Source: Ricordea florida
Lineage: Eukaryota > Cnidaria > Anthozoa > Corallimorpharia > Ricordeidae
Length of the DNA: 64,000 nucleotides
Assembly (NCBI GenBank): GCA_949710005.1
Contig: OX453274.1
Span: 9,385,717-9,449,716, forward strand
Direction of reading: 5' to 3'
The position numbers and the translations under genes were made by a program. The notes beneath the pieces were generated by a model, which ran no database searches, was not told the origin of the DNA, and saw only the letters and a program-made list of their open reading frames with translations. The stretch's first letter is position 1. Every line of letters begins with the position of its first letter. Below, one piece after another: positions 45,501 through 59,800 of the stretch.

Positions 45501-48500
45501 AGAATGCTAAGACGCAGTCATTTTTTTGGAATTATGATAGAAGCTGAAATTCGTCTTACATGCCTGTAAACTGAAGAGGGAGCGTGGGAGATATCGCCCG
45601 CGAGGGAGACCCACTTACTGAATCTCCCACCGGCGAGGGAGACCCACTTACTGAATCTCCCACCGGCGAGGGAGACCCACTTACTGAATCTCCCATCGGC
45701 GAGGGAGACCCACTTACTGACAGTACAACTACTCGAACCAAGGCCACCCAAATAAATTGTCATACAAATTTTGAATGTCTGTTTTTGACGCTGAGCAACA
45801 GATTTGTGGCGAGTTTCTACCGACTGAGATGATGTTTTTTCAATCTTGATATGTTTTGTGCAGTTAAAGAGCAAATTATATGCATTTTAAGCAATCTGTA
45901 GAACATTTGTAGAGACTCTATTGTTAAGATAATCGATCGTGATCAGATAATTTGAAATGAAAAGTTGTTGGAGTTATCTTTTTTCGAGTAAAGATCAAAC
46001 AGAAATGAATCAGACTGTGTAAATTTTTTTATTCATAGACAAGACTACGCAGCTTTGCAATTTGTCGTTGTATCAACAGCCGCGAATTCTCGAGAAATCG
46101 TTCGAGAGCTTGTATCTCAAATCGTGGCAGCCATTCTCTATGTTGTTCTTAACCCTTTAAGCCCCCGAGGGGTCTCCCTGTGATAAGTAAAATCGTCTGG
46201 CGTTAGCCAGAGTATAATCTGTAAAGACACTATTGGGGCTTAAAGGATTAAGGACATAGTTTTTAACCCTTTAAGCCCCCGAGGGGTCTCCCTGTGATAA
46301 GTAAAATCGTCTGGCGTTAGCCAGAGTAAAATCTGTAAAGACACTATTGGGGCTTAAAGGATTAAGGACATAGTTTTTAACCCTTTAAGCCCCGAGGGGT
46401 CTCCCTGTGATAAGTAAAATCGTCTGGCGTTAGCCAGAGTATAATCTGTAAAGACGCTATTGGGGCTTAAAGGATTAAGGACATAGTTCTTAACCCTTTA
46501 AGCCCCCGAGGGGTCTCCCTGTGATAAGTAAAATCGTCTGGCGTTAGCCAGAGTAAAATCTGTAAAGACGCTATTGGGGCTTAAAGGATTAAGGAGATAG
46601 TTTTTTAACCCTTTAAGCCCCGAGGGGTCTCCCTGTGACAAGTAAAATCGTCTGGCGTTAGCCAGAGTATAATCTGTAAAGACACTATTGGGACTTAAAG
46701 GATTAAGGACATAGTTTTTAACCCTTTAAGCCCCGAGGGGTCTCCCTGTGATAAGTAAAATCGTCTGGCGTTAGCCAGAGTATAATCTGTAAAGATACTA
46801 TTGGGGCTTAAAGAGTTATGGAAATAGTTTTTAACCCTTTAAGCCCCGAGGGGTCTCCCTGTGATAAGTAAAATCGTCTGGCGTTAGCCAGAGTATAATC
46901 TGTAAAGACACTATTGGGGCTTAAAGGATTAAGGACATAGTTTTTAACCCTTTAAGCCCCCGAGGGGTCTCCCTGTGATAAGTAAAATCGTCTGGCGTTA
47001 GCCAGAGTATAATCTGTAAAGACGCTATTGGGGCTTAAAGGATTAAGGACATAGTTTTTAACCCTTTAAGTCCCGAGGGGTCTCCTTGCGACGAGTAAAA
47101 TCGTCTGGCGTCAGCCAGAGTAAAATCTATAAAGACACTATCGGGCCTTAAAGGGTTAACAATAGGGTTAACAGGTTAAAGGGTTAAACAGAAATTTGTG
47201 TCGTTCTTTAAAGAAGCAACAGTGTTTTGGTAGAGACTTATCTACAAAAATAGACAAATCAGATTGCGCTAGAGCTAAGGCGCGCTTTGATTGGATATGT
47301 TTGTTTTTAGGTTATGACCCAGGCCTCGTGAATCCTTACTTGCCCAAAGTGCTGGAACACCTTGGAGGCCTGGTATACGAAGAGACCGAAAGCGAAGGTC
47401 AAACATATTTCAACATCACAGCGGTTGTTAGCTCACATGGCGAACGCCTTGTACTGAGACAGGTAAAAACCTTTAAAGAACCTGTAAGACTAGAAAGACC
47501 AGTTTAATCTGCACTTGGTTAGATCTCCAGCGTTTGTTTTCTTGACAGTTTCAAGTTTGGCTATTTTATAGCAGATGGGATTTTAATCTTGCTTGTGGCT
47601 ATCAAACATTTTCGTTGCCTTTATAACGTACATTGATTGCAGGAGGGTCGACAGTTAGTAATATTTTTATTAATTTTTTTTTTGCGATTAACGCTAAAAG
47701 ATGTTGAAGAGGTGTCCAAGCTATAAAATGAGCCGTTCTCCATTTTTTTCCAATCCTGTCTACCCATACAAGATTGACAAACGATTCTCCTTGTTGATGT
47801 GTTCTCTTGTATTGCAGCCGGTGCTGTGTGAAGGCCCCATCGATAGCTGGCTGTCTTTATTAATCAGCTCCCTTAAACAAACACTTATGGAACAGCTTTC
47901 ATCAATGTTGAGGCCCACCCAGTCAGACACAAACATGACTCCAGGTGGCGAGAGCGAGACCGCGCCCGACGATCCTCCACGCACCGCTGGCAGCATGGGA
48001 AGGGTAGAGAAATCCTTTACGCTGGACAATTGTTCCGAAGTGGTGCTCCTTGTCACTCAAATTGAACTTTGTAAAAAGATTGACAAGTCATTAAAACAGG
48101 TAACAACTTTCATTGAACATGTTTTCTGGACACCGGACATTGCCCTTTTTTATCGCATTTTAACTGCATATGTTGACACTGTGGAGACACAGCAGTGTAG
48201 TAATTAGCGTGTCGGACTCCGAGCAGGAGGTCCGGAGTTCGAGCCCTGGTGGTGGCACTGTGTTGTTGTCTTAGACAAGAAACTTAACTCCACACTGTCT
48301 CTCTCCACCCAGGTGTATAAATAGGTACCAGCGATGTAGTGCTGGGGGGTGACCCTGCGTTGAGCTAGCATCCTATCCAGGGGGGAGTAATAATACTCTC
48401 AGGTGCTAAATGCTACAGAAACCGGGATTAGCTCCGGCCGTGTGGACCTTAAGGCCTGTTTGTGCCTTTACCTTACCTTACCTTACCTACCTTTTGACAC

Positions 48501-51500
48501 GAGCGGTAGATGGTGAGAGGGAATTGCATGTTGCTATAATTCCGTAATAGTCCTTATCTAGTTAAATTGCACCTGTGGTATAGCGATAATGATTTTCATA
48601 TTCTCATTTTTACAAATAAACATTGTTTGCAACTCTGAAAGCTAAATTCTCTATTTTTCGCCAGAAGATGCTTTTAGAGTAAGCTTTTAATTGTGGTTCG
48701 TATTTTGACAGGTTGCAAGTGGAGAGAAGAAAGAAGCCTTACAGGAAGTGTATGACAAGCTGACAGCCATCTTAGAGGCTGCAGCCTTGATGTTAAAGGG
48801 AGCAGACAAGGAACGCAGGGCGGAAGTTATAGATGATGGGTACGACAGTGATGTCAGTAACAACGATATGGAGGCTGACGGACCCGGAAGGGGGACGACA
48901 AGCCGCAACACTATCACCAGTCAGGATAGGCCCCCTACCGCGGCGGCTGCAGACGTTGATGCTTTCTCCAACGTCTCCGGACTGTCCCAGAGAGAGAAGG
49001 CACGTCAGGAGCTGGAGGCAGTGGAGAAGGAGGCCACAAAAATGCTGTTGTTTCCAAGCCAGATACAGAAAATAAGCAACATCATTGCCATGTTGACGCA
49101 CAAGAGGGATTTAGTACGAAAGCTGATTCACCATGGCAACCAGTGGGAGGGGCTCAAGGATCCAACTGATAGCTTTGACTGGCAGTGTCACGCGCGTTGC
49201 CGCTGGGACGAAGAACAACAGGCCTGTAAAGTTGAAATCTTTGATATGGTGTTTGATTACGGGTTTGAATACCAGGGAACCTCTTCCAGACTAGTACTAA
49301 GTCCCTTGACAGACAAATGCCTTGTAGGCCTTGCACAGGCAGTCAAGAAGAAAATGGTTGGATTGTGCACAGGGGAATTTGTGAGTACTTCTTGGTTTCG
49401 TGTCTTATTCTGTTGACGGTTGTGATAGTATTTGAAAGTAACATACCGTGTAGGGGGTGTGTATTTGAAAGTATGACTATATTAAAGGAAGACTTCATTA
49501 ATTTTAACCTGTTGCATGAGATTTCTTGGATCAAACATCTATACTACTTCGTTAAGTGGATATCTATGAACGCCTAGTTAATTTTGGATTCAAGTTTCTC
49601 GGCTTAATCTTTCCAGTCTTCTACTCAATTTGAATGACGTTGTTGTGAACATCCACTCTTTGGCATGTTTTAAGCTATGGCCCCTGGAAATGTCGCACGC
49701 TGGTTAGCTACCAGCAACCAAGTTTGCGCAAAAAGCGTGCTTAAAATTACTGAGTCTTTGAGAACAGTCATTCAAAGGTGAAGTATGGAAGTTGCTCTCT
49801 CCGGGTAATGGACTCTTGTTCGTTGTCAGTCTTGAAATAAAGAAAAAAGTCAATAAAATACTATACTTTGTTTTCAAGCAGACAAAATGGATAGGGGCAT
49901 TTCCAAGGCTAAGAATTTCCCTAGATTTTACATGTTAAGAGATGAAAGCTTTCTAAAAAATAGTTGCCTTAGACCTACTATCCCCTGAAGAGCTCCCACT
50001 TGTCCTTCGATTCGTCAGTTTGTTTGACCGTAACTAAAGCTGAGTTTATACTTCCAGGGTAGTGGAAAAACAGAGACTGTGAATGAACTGGCCAAGATTC
50101 TCGGTAATCCGCTGTACTCGTTCAATTGCTCTGCGCCTATGAGTCGCAGCACACTCGTCGACATCTTCAGAGGTTTGGCTTGTTCAGGTGAGTCCGACAG
50201 TTAGCCAGCGATGGTAATACAAGAAAATTAGTTAGCCAGCCATGGTAATACAACAAACGTAGTCTCTGATAAAACGAAATGATGCTACAACGGGTTGCAA
50301 AAGTGTTGAGACGCTATCGGTAAAAAGCACCTCTTCTTCCTTTCAACGACTACCAGCACAAAGTTTGTTGATTTTCCAGCTTCACCCTCCCTCTCCCCCT
50401 TCAATGCTTTTCAGCATGGTTTTGCATCGATGGCAACATTGATAAGGGGGGGGGGGGGGAGAGGAACTTTATTGTATGAGAGCATTGTTTAATTACTAAC
50501 ACTCCAAATAGGTGCAGTGTCCCGAGTAATTTTGCACCTAGTTGTACTTATTTACTGGTTTTCATGTGACGCCAACGTAATTCAAACTTAAGAATTCTCG
50601 ATTTGTCTGGGGTTTTACGATTTTTACGAGGTATTTGAGCAGCTATTCACTTATTTGTCTACAAATCTTCAGCTCGCAAGGGGTCTCCGTTTTATGTTGG
50701 AATAGTATAGAGTTTTCTAAGCTCTTGCGTGACGCAATATGTTAGTGGCGGTTAAAGAATGTAGGTTGAAGAAGTAACTTATTAGGTGAGACTTTGCAAT
50801 CTGAACAGTCCTTTTTTAGTAGTTCGAATTGTTCGAGTAATAAATTCACGCTTTCGTAGCTAAACACAGTGACAGATGTTTTTGCTGGTTTTTGACTGCC
50901 ATGTTGGTGCTCCTCATAAGGGCGTAAGCATGTCGTCTCCATGCAAAGAGCTTTGAATTTGGGTGCAACATTTCGCCGAGTATTTCGCATGTGAAAAATC
51001 GCACAGACCTAAATCGTGTCAACGCTTTTTGCATGTTCATCTTCTTTCATTTCCCAGATTCTGGTCTTTATCTATTAAATGGTTGTGGTGACAGTAAAAA
51101 CCAGCAATTAACTTTAATCAATGGGCAGACCAGTCTTTAACTAACTCACTTATATTTCTCCTCGAAATTTTAATGATTGCTTACGCTTGCAGTAGAAAAC
51201 GCCCATATGTTCACCAGAGATGTTCGACTACCACCGGCCATGTTCCGAAATCACCATGTTATGTTCTGAAGACTCTCGAAAACTTCTCGAGTTTTTTCTT
51301 CGTTATTTGTACACCAAATCCCTTGTGGGGTAGTTTAGTGTTGAATATTTAGAAAATAATCGAAATGCATGCACTTGCGCGGAAGGAAGATTAGATTTGC
51401 AAATGCGACTATGAAGGAGAGTGGAGGTAGGTGAGAGAAAGAAGGTATGCCCTTGTCTGTCCCCCTCAGACAATCCTTTTTGGAACGAAAAGCCTTCTAG

Positions 51501-51750
51501 CGTTCCGTATGGCAAGTCTTAAGATAAATCATTATTCCCTGAGTGAGCGGTTATTAGTATAGCCTTGTTGAAGCTGTGGATGTTGAGTGTAGAAATAAGC
51601 TGCAACTTGAAAACGTAAAGTTGTCTTTTCAGAGGAGTGTTTTTTCCAAGTAAATACTGAATATTTTGCGCGCCAGGGAGGAAAGTTTCCTGTGACATTT
51701 AGGGCTGGTTTACACTTGACATAAGCATAAACATAAGCATAAGCATATTG

Positions 51751-51790
<40 letters not shown>

Positions 51791-54700
51791 TTTTATCATT
51801 TTGCTGTTAGATTTTTATATTTTCCGCTGACAATAATCTTGCAGGTAAAGTTATGCCTATGCTTATGCTTATGTCTGTGTCTATGCCTAGGCCTAGGCCT
51901 ATGCCCATGCTTATGCTTATGCTTATGTCTATGTCTATGTCTATGCCTATGCTTATGCCTATGTCTATGTCTATGTCTGTGCCTATGCTTATGCTTATGT
52001 CTATGCCTATGCCTATGCTTATGCTTATGTCTATGCCTATGCCTATGCCTATGCTTATGCTTATGCTTATGTCTATGCCTATGCTTATGCTTATGCTTAT
52101 GTCTATGCCTATGCTTATGCTTGTCTATGTCTATGCCTATGCTAATGCTTGTCTATGTCTATTCCTATACCTATGCTTATGCTTATGTCTGTGCCTATGC
52201 TTATGCTTATGTCTATGTCTATGCCTATGCCTATGCTTATGCTTATGCTTATGTCTATACCTATGCTTATGCTTGTCTATGTCGATGCCTATGCTAATGC
52301 TTATGTCTATGTCTATGTCTATGCCTATACCTATGCTTATGCTTATGTCTATGCCTATGCTTATGCTTATGTCTATGTCGATGCCTATGCCTATACCTAT
52401 GCTTATGCCTATGCTTATGCTTACGTCTATGCCTATGCTTATGCTTACGTCTATGTCTATGCTTATGCTTATGCTTATGTCTATGCTTATGCTTATGCTT
52501 GTCTATGTCGATGCCTATGCTAATGCTTATGTCTATGTCTATGTCTATGCCTATACCTATGCTTATGCTTATGTCTATGCCTATACCTATGCTTATGCCT
52601 ATGCTTATGCTTACGTCTATGCCTATGCTTATGCTTACGTCTATGTCTATGCTTATGCTTATGCTTATGTCTATGCTTATGCTTATGTCTATGTTAATGC
52701 CTATGCTTATGCTTATGCTTATGTCTATGCCTATGCTTATGCTTGTCTATGTCTATGCTTATGCTAATGCTTATGTCTATGTCTATGCCTATACCTATGC
52801 TTATGCTTATGTCTATGCCTGTGCTTATGCTTATGTCTATGTCTATGCCTATGCTTATGCTTATGCTTATGACTATGCCTATGCTTATGCTTATTCTTAT
52901 GTCTACGTCAATGCTTAGGGCTGGTTCACACTTTGACATAAGCATAAGCATAAACATAAACATAAGAAAAATGTGTGAACCGGGGTTACATAAGCATAAG
53001 CATAAGCACTAGGAATGGAACTTTTTCCATTTTCTTATGCTTCTGCTTAATGATTATGTTGTGAATACTTGAGTGTGAACCGAGCAGTACATAAGCATAA
53101 GCGTAAGCATAATAGTTTTCTTGTCAGCGGAAATACACAGAACTAAAATTCAGTCCCGCTCTGCCTGCTCGGACAGAATCTGTAAGCTGAAAACATGGCG
53201 AAGCAGATGTCGGAAAAGTTGGCGGAATCTGTCCGCAATTATCCTTGTTTGTACGACAAAAAATCAGCAGACTTAAAAAAGACAAAAACAAGAAAATGTT
53301 GGCTTGGAGTGACGTAGCAAAGGAGGTTGGATTACACCTATCTATCGCTAAACGTACACATTGTAATATTCCCCCTTACAAGTACCTGAAATAAAATTCT
53401 CTGTCTCCGAGTTTTAATTCTTGTGCAAGATTATAATAATCGTCTGTGTCTTTCTTCGCGTAAAAATGTCTCATATCAATTTGGCTTATTGAAACTGGAG
53501 AAATGGCCGTTTAAAGACGAGAGGGTGCCTTACAGTAACACCACCGTTCTTGCTGCTTCTTTGAAAATCTTATGTTTATGCTTATGCTTATGCTTATGTC
53601 AAGTGTGAACCAGCCCTTACCAGTCGTCTTTCTCCAGGTGCGTGGGTTTGTCTGAATAACATCACCGCTATTCAGCCTCCGGTGTTGTCAGTGCTTACGC
53701 AGTTAGTCACCGTTGTGGTTGGTGGTTTAAGAGCCGGTAAGACGGCCGTCACTCTACAAGACGACGAGATTCCTTTGGTCCCTCAGGGAGCATGTTTTGG
53801 TACGTTAGATTGCGGCGCTAGTAAACCTCTATCCGACGTCAATGCGTCGGCAGGATTTTTCCCGTCGTTCAAGTCCTCGGCGGCGTTTCTTCCCAAAGAG
53901 CTATTAGAGTTGTTTCGTCCTGTGGCCCTCGTGTGTCCTGATTTACGGGTCATTCTTGAGGCTTGGCTTTTAAGTCAGGGCTTTACTCAAGTCTCCTCTC
54001 TGGCCTCCAAGATTGTCACCCTAAGGAACATCTGCCAATCGCTTCTTCCAGTATCCACCAAGCCCCTTCCTGGGGACCTTTGTTCGTGTCTTCACAAATG
54101 TGTCGGATGGGGCGTTCATTGCCTTAAAAGAATGGTGGAAGACGCAGGGTCCCAACTTAGTATATGCTCAGAAGAGGTGCATGGGAAAAGGACCACCTTT
54201 AAGAGGCCCTCGCTGGATAAAGGGCCCGATGACCGTCCAGTGTCCCCTACTGAGGCAGTGGCAGCTGTGAATACTCCAACGGATGGATTGGATCGAGACG
54301 GTAACTGCTGATTTATTTTACATATTAACTATATATTCATCTGCCGTAGCCAGAGCTAGTTAAGTTTAGAGTTTTCTTAAGCTTGAGCAGAATAATTGTT
54401 TACTTAATATCAACCAACTAGTGGACCAGTGCAAATGCCGCAATCTGATTGGCTACGCTACTTGAGGACTATTAGTAATAGTCCTCGAGTAGCGAAATTC
54501 CTGACCCTTTCTTTCGTTTTATTTCCAAATAAATATTTCTTCAACTGGCATTTACTAACTTTATTATTGCCTTTTTTGTCCGACTAGTTGGGTAATACTA
54601 AAACAATTGGACCCTTCGCCCTCAAGGGCCACGGGTCTAATTGTTAATTAGTCAACAACACTCAATTTTGTTGTCCTTTGTATTGTATAGTCGATAATTT

Positions 54701-56793
54701 CATTGCTTTCGACTTTGTTACATTCTTTAATGTTGCTGTCATTTCTTCTTCTTATGAAATCACGTATGTCCGCGTGATTTCTGTCGTGTTTGAATGCCAG
54801 ACATTCTGGGTATTGTGACCATATTTATGTTAAATAAATAAAACACATCTAATGGGTTGGTGCGTTGGGGAGAATTCGAGAGTAGGTGGTAGAAACACAA
54901 GACTGAAGGTTGAGTGTTTGTACCTGTTCGAGAATTCTCCCAATAAACCTGTACAAACATGGTAGATGTGTTTTGAAATAAAAACAAAATGCTAATGCCA
55001 GCCGGTTGCTTTGAATGTGACGTTTAATGAATAAAACACATCTATTGGGTTGATGCGTTTGGGAGAATTCTCCCAATTCACTTCGGTTTACATAAACCTG
55101 CACAAACAAAGTAGATATCTTTTATTGTGCAGACCAATATAAACAGAACTGTTATTTAGCTGGCGTTTTTCCTGCTACAGCGTGCCCATTCATTGGCTAG
55201 TTCATGGTCACATGACATCTACCAATGAAACTGTTTACCGCCAAATGCCATGAGCGGGCATTGCGAAAACTATGACGTCAAAATGTTACCCGCGAAATAT
55301 TGACCGCTTTTGCACGTGACTGAGCGTGTTTGTTTTGCTGTGTTACATTTTGCTGGGAAACATTGAGATTCTCGGGAAACAAATTTATTGTTCCCTCGGG
55401 ACCACTCCAGTCATTAAGTGTTAAGTATTGAATTGTAGAGATGCATTATATGAAGATTGACCCTTAGGCTGGAACAAAAATCAACCTGCGAGTGCGGTGC
55501 GATACGAACAGTATCCATTTTGCTCCCATACTAAAGTATAAAACTTGATAACCTTGGTTTTCGCTTTTTGTTTTATGTAGAAGGTCCTGACGCCGGTGAC
55601 GCATCAGATTTTCAGACTAACCAAGATATACAGGAAATACAGAAGATCGAAGAACGCGCTGTAGTTCTTGGACTCAGAGACACTTACATGCCAGGACTGG
55701 AAGGCAGTGACGCAGTCATGTTTGCCACCCTATTGGCTGATCTGTTTCCTAACGTCCAGGTGCCAATGATATTTGACAGTTATAACTCTCATGGGAGTAA
55801 GATGCGCATGAATGATGAAGTGTCCAACTTAGAGGAAATTCCTGTTCTCCCCAAGTCACGTGATGCCTCAGGACGTGACAACTCTGAAGGTGTGTAGTTA
55901 CGGTGACATTGCGTGACTATGCGAATGGCTACCTTTTTTTTCCAACTCGGTTCTCTTAATCCCCACGGTATCTTCCAACTCGGTTCTCTTGATCCCCACG
56001 GTATCAACCAACGTTTCTCATTCATTTAATCATTGGTCTAATTTATTCACTTCCATTCACACACTGCTATGGTTCCACCAATAGCATGGCTCCAAACTTC
56101 TCTATATAAATTGTACGTAACCCACAATCCTGTCATTCGCTCCGACGAAGGGCTAACGCTCGAAACGTCAGCACCTCCCATTCACCTTACGGTGGTATAA
56201 CTTACTTAATCAACTCGTTTGATTTATCCAATTTCTTACCTTTTTTTTACTTCGGTTTGGTTTGCGGTAGCTTAGCCGAACTCGGGTTATCTTTGTATCG
56301 TTTACAGCACGCGTGACCAACTAACAGGCTAAATGATTTACTTCGCGTAATATTCAAGTTTAAGGGTGCACTCGACTCGTCCCTGCACAACCGCCTTTTC
56401 GTTAAAGGTTAAAATCAAATAAGAAATCTCTAAATTGTTTTAAGCAATTGCTAAACTTTCATTCTAGTTAATTAAGTTAGATACACGGCATTCATGGAAA
56501 ACAGGTATAGTTTAGTGTAATTTTGAGTAGTATTTTCAAGAGACTTTTTAGATGTGTATTTATTATTGTTAAATATTGTTATGTAGTTTATACTTTATGT
56601 GTAACAAAAAACCTGATGAATTTTTACCGTGTTAAAATGAAGATTTGAGATTTGAGATTTAAGAAACAGAAAACCTCTTACGTGTTAAGAACGGTGGAAT
56701 CGACAAATTTCATAAGTGGGCTCAGACTCTGGGCTTTGCACCATTGTTATATGTGAAGTCTAATTCTCAATTTTATTTTCTTTTGGGTTTTCT

Positions 56794-56832
<39 letters not shown>

Positions 56833-59800
56833 GTTTTTTATTGTCGTTTAGTTCAAAGTAATTTAGAATTTTAGTTTAAAGTAATGTAACTATTACCTGT
56901 AAAAATTAAAAAAAAAATTGAAAAATTAAAAAAAAAAATGAAAAAAAGATTTTAAGGGTGCGTTCTTTTGGTATGATCCGGATTTAGATTTCTGATCCGA
57001 GATCACACAGATCATGGTACATGAAAGGAACCGATGAATCCTTGTCCAGTATGGGTTCATCGATGCATTTGATGCGCCCACATCACGACATCACTTCACA
57101 TCACATAACACCAGATATCATATATCACTTATCACACCCTATAGTAACGCATGATCCGTGTGATCTCAGATCGTAAATCCAAATCTAGATAATAGCAAAG
57201 GAACGCATCCTGAATTGAGCATTTTTAACAACGGCTTCGTTGGTATAAGTATTGTAGTTCAATTTTATCCTTGGTTTAAATTTTGTTTTCCTTTGTTTCA
57301 AACTCATTATCATACATTACCATACCAGAAAACAAAGGAAAATAAAATTTGAACCAAGGAAAAAATTGAACTACAGCAAAAGCACGGTATAGCATATCTC
57401 CTTCCTTTTCCGATTTTTCCCACCCTGCTCTTTTAAGTGCTTTTAGTTAAAATTCTCAGGTGATTGTACAAAGTCGCGCGCTCTGATTGGTTCTCTATCT
57501 CGGATTATCAGCCGATAATCACCTCGACGAACAAAATGGCTGCCAGTTGTTCGCGCGCTTTTGATGAAATAAAATTTTTTCGTTTTGTACAATGCTTTTT
57601 CTTCTTTTTGTTTTTTGAAATAATTACCTGTGTATTTATACTAAAACAATTATTCGCCTCAGGCTCTGTGATTATCGGTGAATATTCACCTTGACTTCGT
57701 CTCGGTGAATATTCTCCGATAATCACTTCGCCGTCGGTGAATAATTGTTAATTGTTACTGATGAAATACTCTTTGTGATTTTCAGCACTAGGTGATCTGC
57801 AGTCGGCAATCAGGGTGGCCACTTGTAAACTGGGTCTTCAGCCAGGGGCAGCATTCCAAGCCAGAGTTACTCAGTTAGGGGAGCTTGTCAAGGCGCACAA
57901 AATGGTGAGTCAAGACAAGATAAGACAAAAATTTTTATTTATGCCACATACAGAGAAAAAGAGAATTTGAAAAAAATGGTGAGTCAAGATAAGACAAGAC
58001 AAAAATTTTTATTTATGCCACATACAGAAAAAAAGAGAATTTGAAAAAAATGGTGAGTCAAGACAAGACAAGATAAGACAAAAATTTTTATTTATGCCAC
58101 ATACAGAAAAAAAGAGAATTTGAAAAAAATGGTGAGTCAAGACAAGACAAGATAAGACAAAAATTTTTATTTATGCCACATACATAAAGAAAGAGAATTT
58201 GAAAAAAATGGTGAGTCAGGACAAGACAAGACAAAAATTTTTATTTATGCCACATACAGAAAAAAGAGAATTTGAAAAAAAAATGGTGAGTCAAGACAAG
58301 ACAAGATAAGACAAAAATTTTATTTATACCACATACAGAAAAAAAGAGAAGTTGAAAAAAGACAATACTACTTATGTAAGGTACAAGCCACCTAGAAAAT
58401 AGCAAGAAAGCTTATCTAGCTAGGAGGGAATATAGATGAGTGAAGCATATTAAATAGATTGTTTCATAGAGGCACAAGTATAAAACAATGTAAAACAAAC
58501 ACACAGAGAAAAAACCCGCACATGCCTAGACTTGAATCACTGAGCATTGGGCCGTACTCAAGAGTTGGCACAGTTTTTTGTCCCATACGGACCTTCCGCC
58601 CGGTAAATAACATTTGTCTTTTCCCTCCCACAGGTGTGTATAACGGGACCCAGTGGGTGTGGTAAGACGGAATGTGTTAAGACGCTGGCTGCGGCTCACC
58701 GCGAGATGGGACACTTGGTGAAGTCTGACATCGTGTGCACAGAGGCCGTGGAGTCTGAAGAGCTTCTGGGATATGTAGACCACGAGACAAGGTCTGTGCT
58801 GTCATAAAATAATTATGATTATGATAATAATAATGATAATGATAATGATATCGACAATGACAATGACAATGATAATGATGATGACGATAATTATAATGAT
58901 AATGATAATTATAATGATAATAATAATAATTATTTATTATAATAATACACTGAAATGTAGTGTCGTTTAATCATCTAGCTTTTCTGGTGGTCTTTTTCCA
59001 AAGCGTATTGCAATGGATTATATCGAGATTTATGTGGAGGAGTGGAAGTCTTTGTTTTGATATGCAGTGTGATTCTAGCTTTTTTCATCTGTGGATCAAA
59101 CCATGCTGTGTGACCATTCTTTGGAAAGCTACTTAACAGTTCTGTATTGTGATACTGTTTGGTTTACTCTACAGTGCGTTTCTAACTTTTTCATCAGTGG
59201 ATGAAAGCAAGGTCATAATGATTCCATAACATCTACAAATCGTATTCGCCTAAATTGGGTTAATTCTGGTAGGGTCAAATCATCAGCTTTGTCTTCAACT
59301 GAAGTTGTATTTGTTATTGTTTGCACTGTTGTTGATGTGCGTTTTCGATTTTTCATTGTTCAGAGAATGGCGAGATGGACTGCTGACCGTGTTACTAAGA
59401 AAGCAGGCTCAGCAACTTCGACTCCAGGAGACTGAGACCAAGTTGTCTGGAAAACCTCTCATGAAATGGCTTCATTTGGACGGCACGGTAAGTGGTTAAT
59501 CCTAAACCAGAGGCCATATTCACCACGCCTAGGCCCCTATTGCTTTTTATTGACCGTTATTATAGGTATTATTAACCGTTCTCTTGTAAGTATGCCTTAT
59601 TCCAAAATGGCCGCCAAAGTAAAATATTCTTTTGAATTTTATCTTAAGAACAAGGCATCAAGGGATAATTTGAATAAAAACAAAAGAATATTTAAATAGC
59701 GGCCTTTTTTGGAATAAGGTGTTTAGGAGGTCCTTTTTGTTACTTTTGAAGGAGTAGAAATCCCAGTGAACATTGCAATTATTTCCTCATTTTTTATTTA

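Larger units (their letters stand above)
51702..53616. mobile_element. PIF/Harbinger-like non-autonomous element(s)
   Basis: Left end GGGCTGGTTTACACTTGAC preceded by TTA (51699-51701); right end GTCAAGTGTGAACCAGCCC followed by TTA (53617-53619). A second left-type end, GGGCTGGTTCACACTTTGAC, preceded by TTA, begins at 52918, so a 699-bp element may sit beside or within a longer one. TTA duplications and this TIR fit PIF/Harbinger. Inner ends consist of ATAAGC/ATGCTT hexamers. A degraded MADF-like gene lies at about 53193-53330. The right target duplicate is 18 bp from exon 27. Confidence 0.7.

Noticed and set aside
46149-47159. Regular array that might suggest a CRISPR
   Set aside because: The units are whole 113-115 bp repeats with no unique spacers, lie in a eukaryotic intron and have TTAA ends.
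51839-52918. Long open frames of Cys-Leu, Met-Leu-Met-Ser and Tyr-Ala repeats
   Set aside because: They are a consequence of a six-base satellite with no stop in several frames and show no other coding sign.
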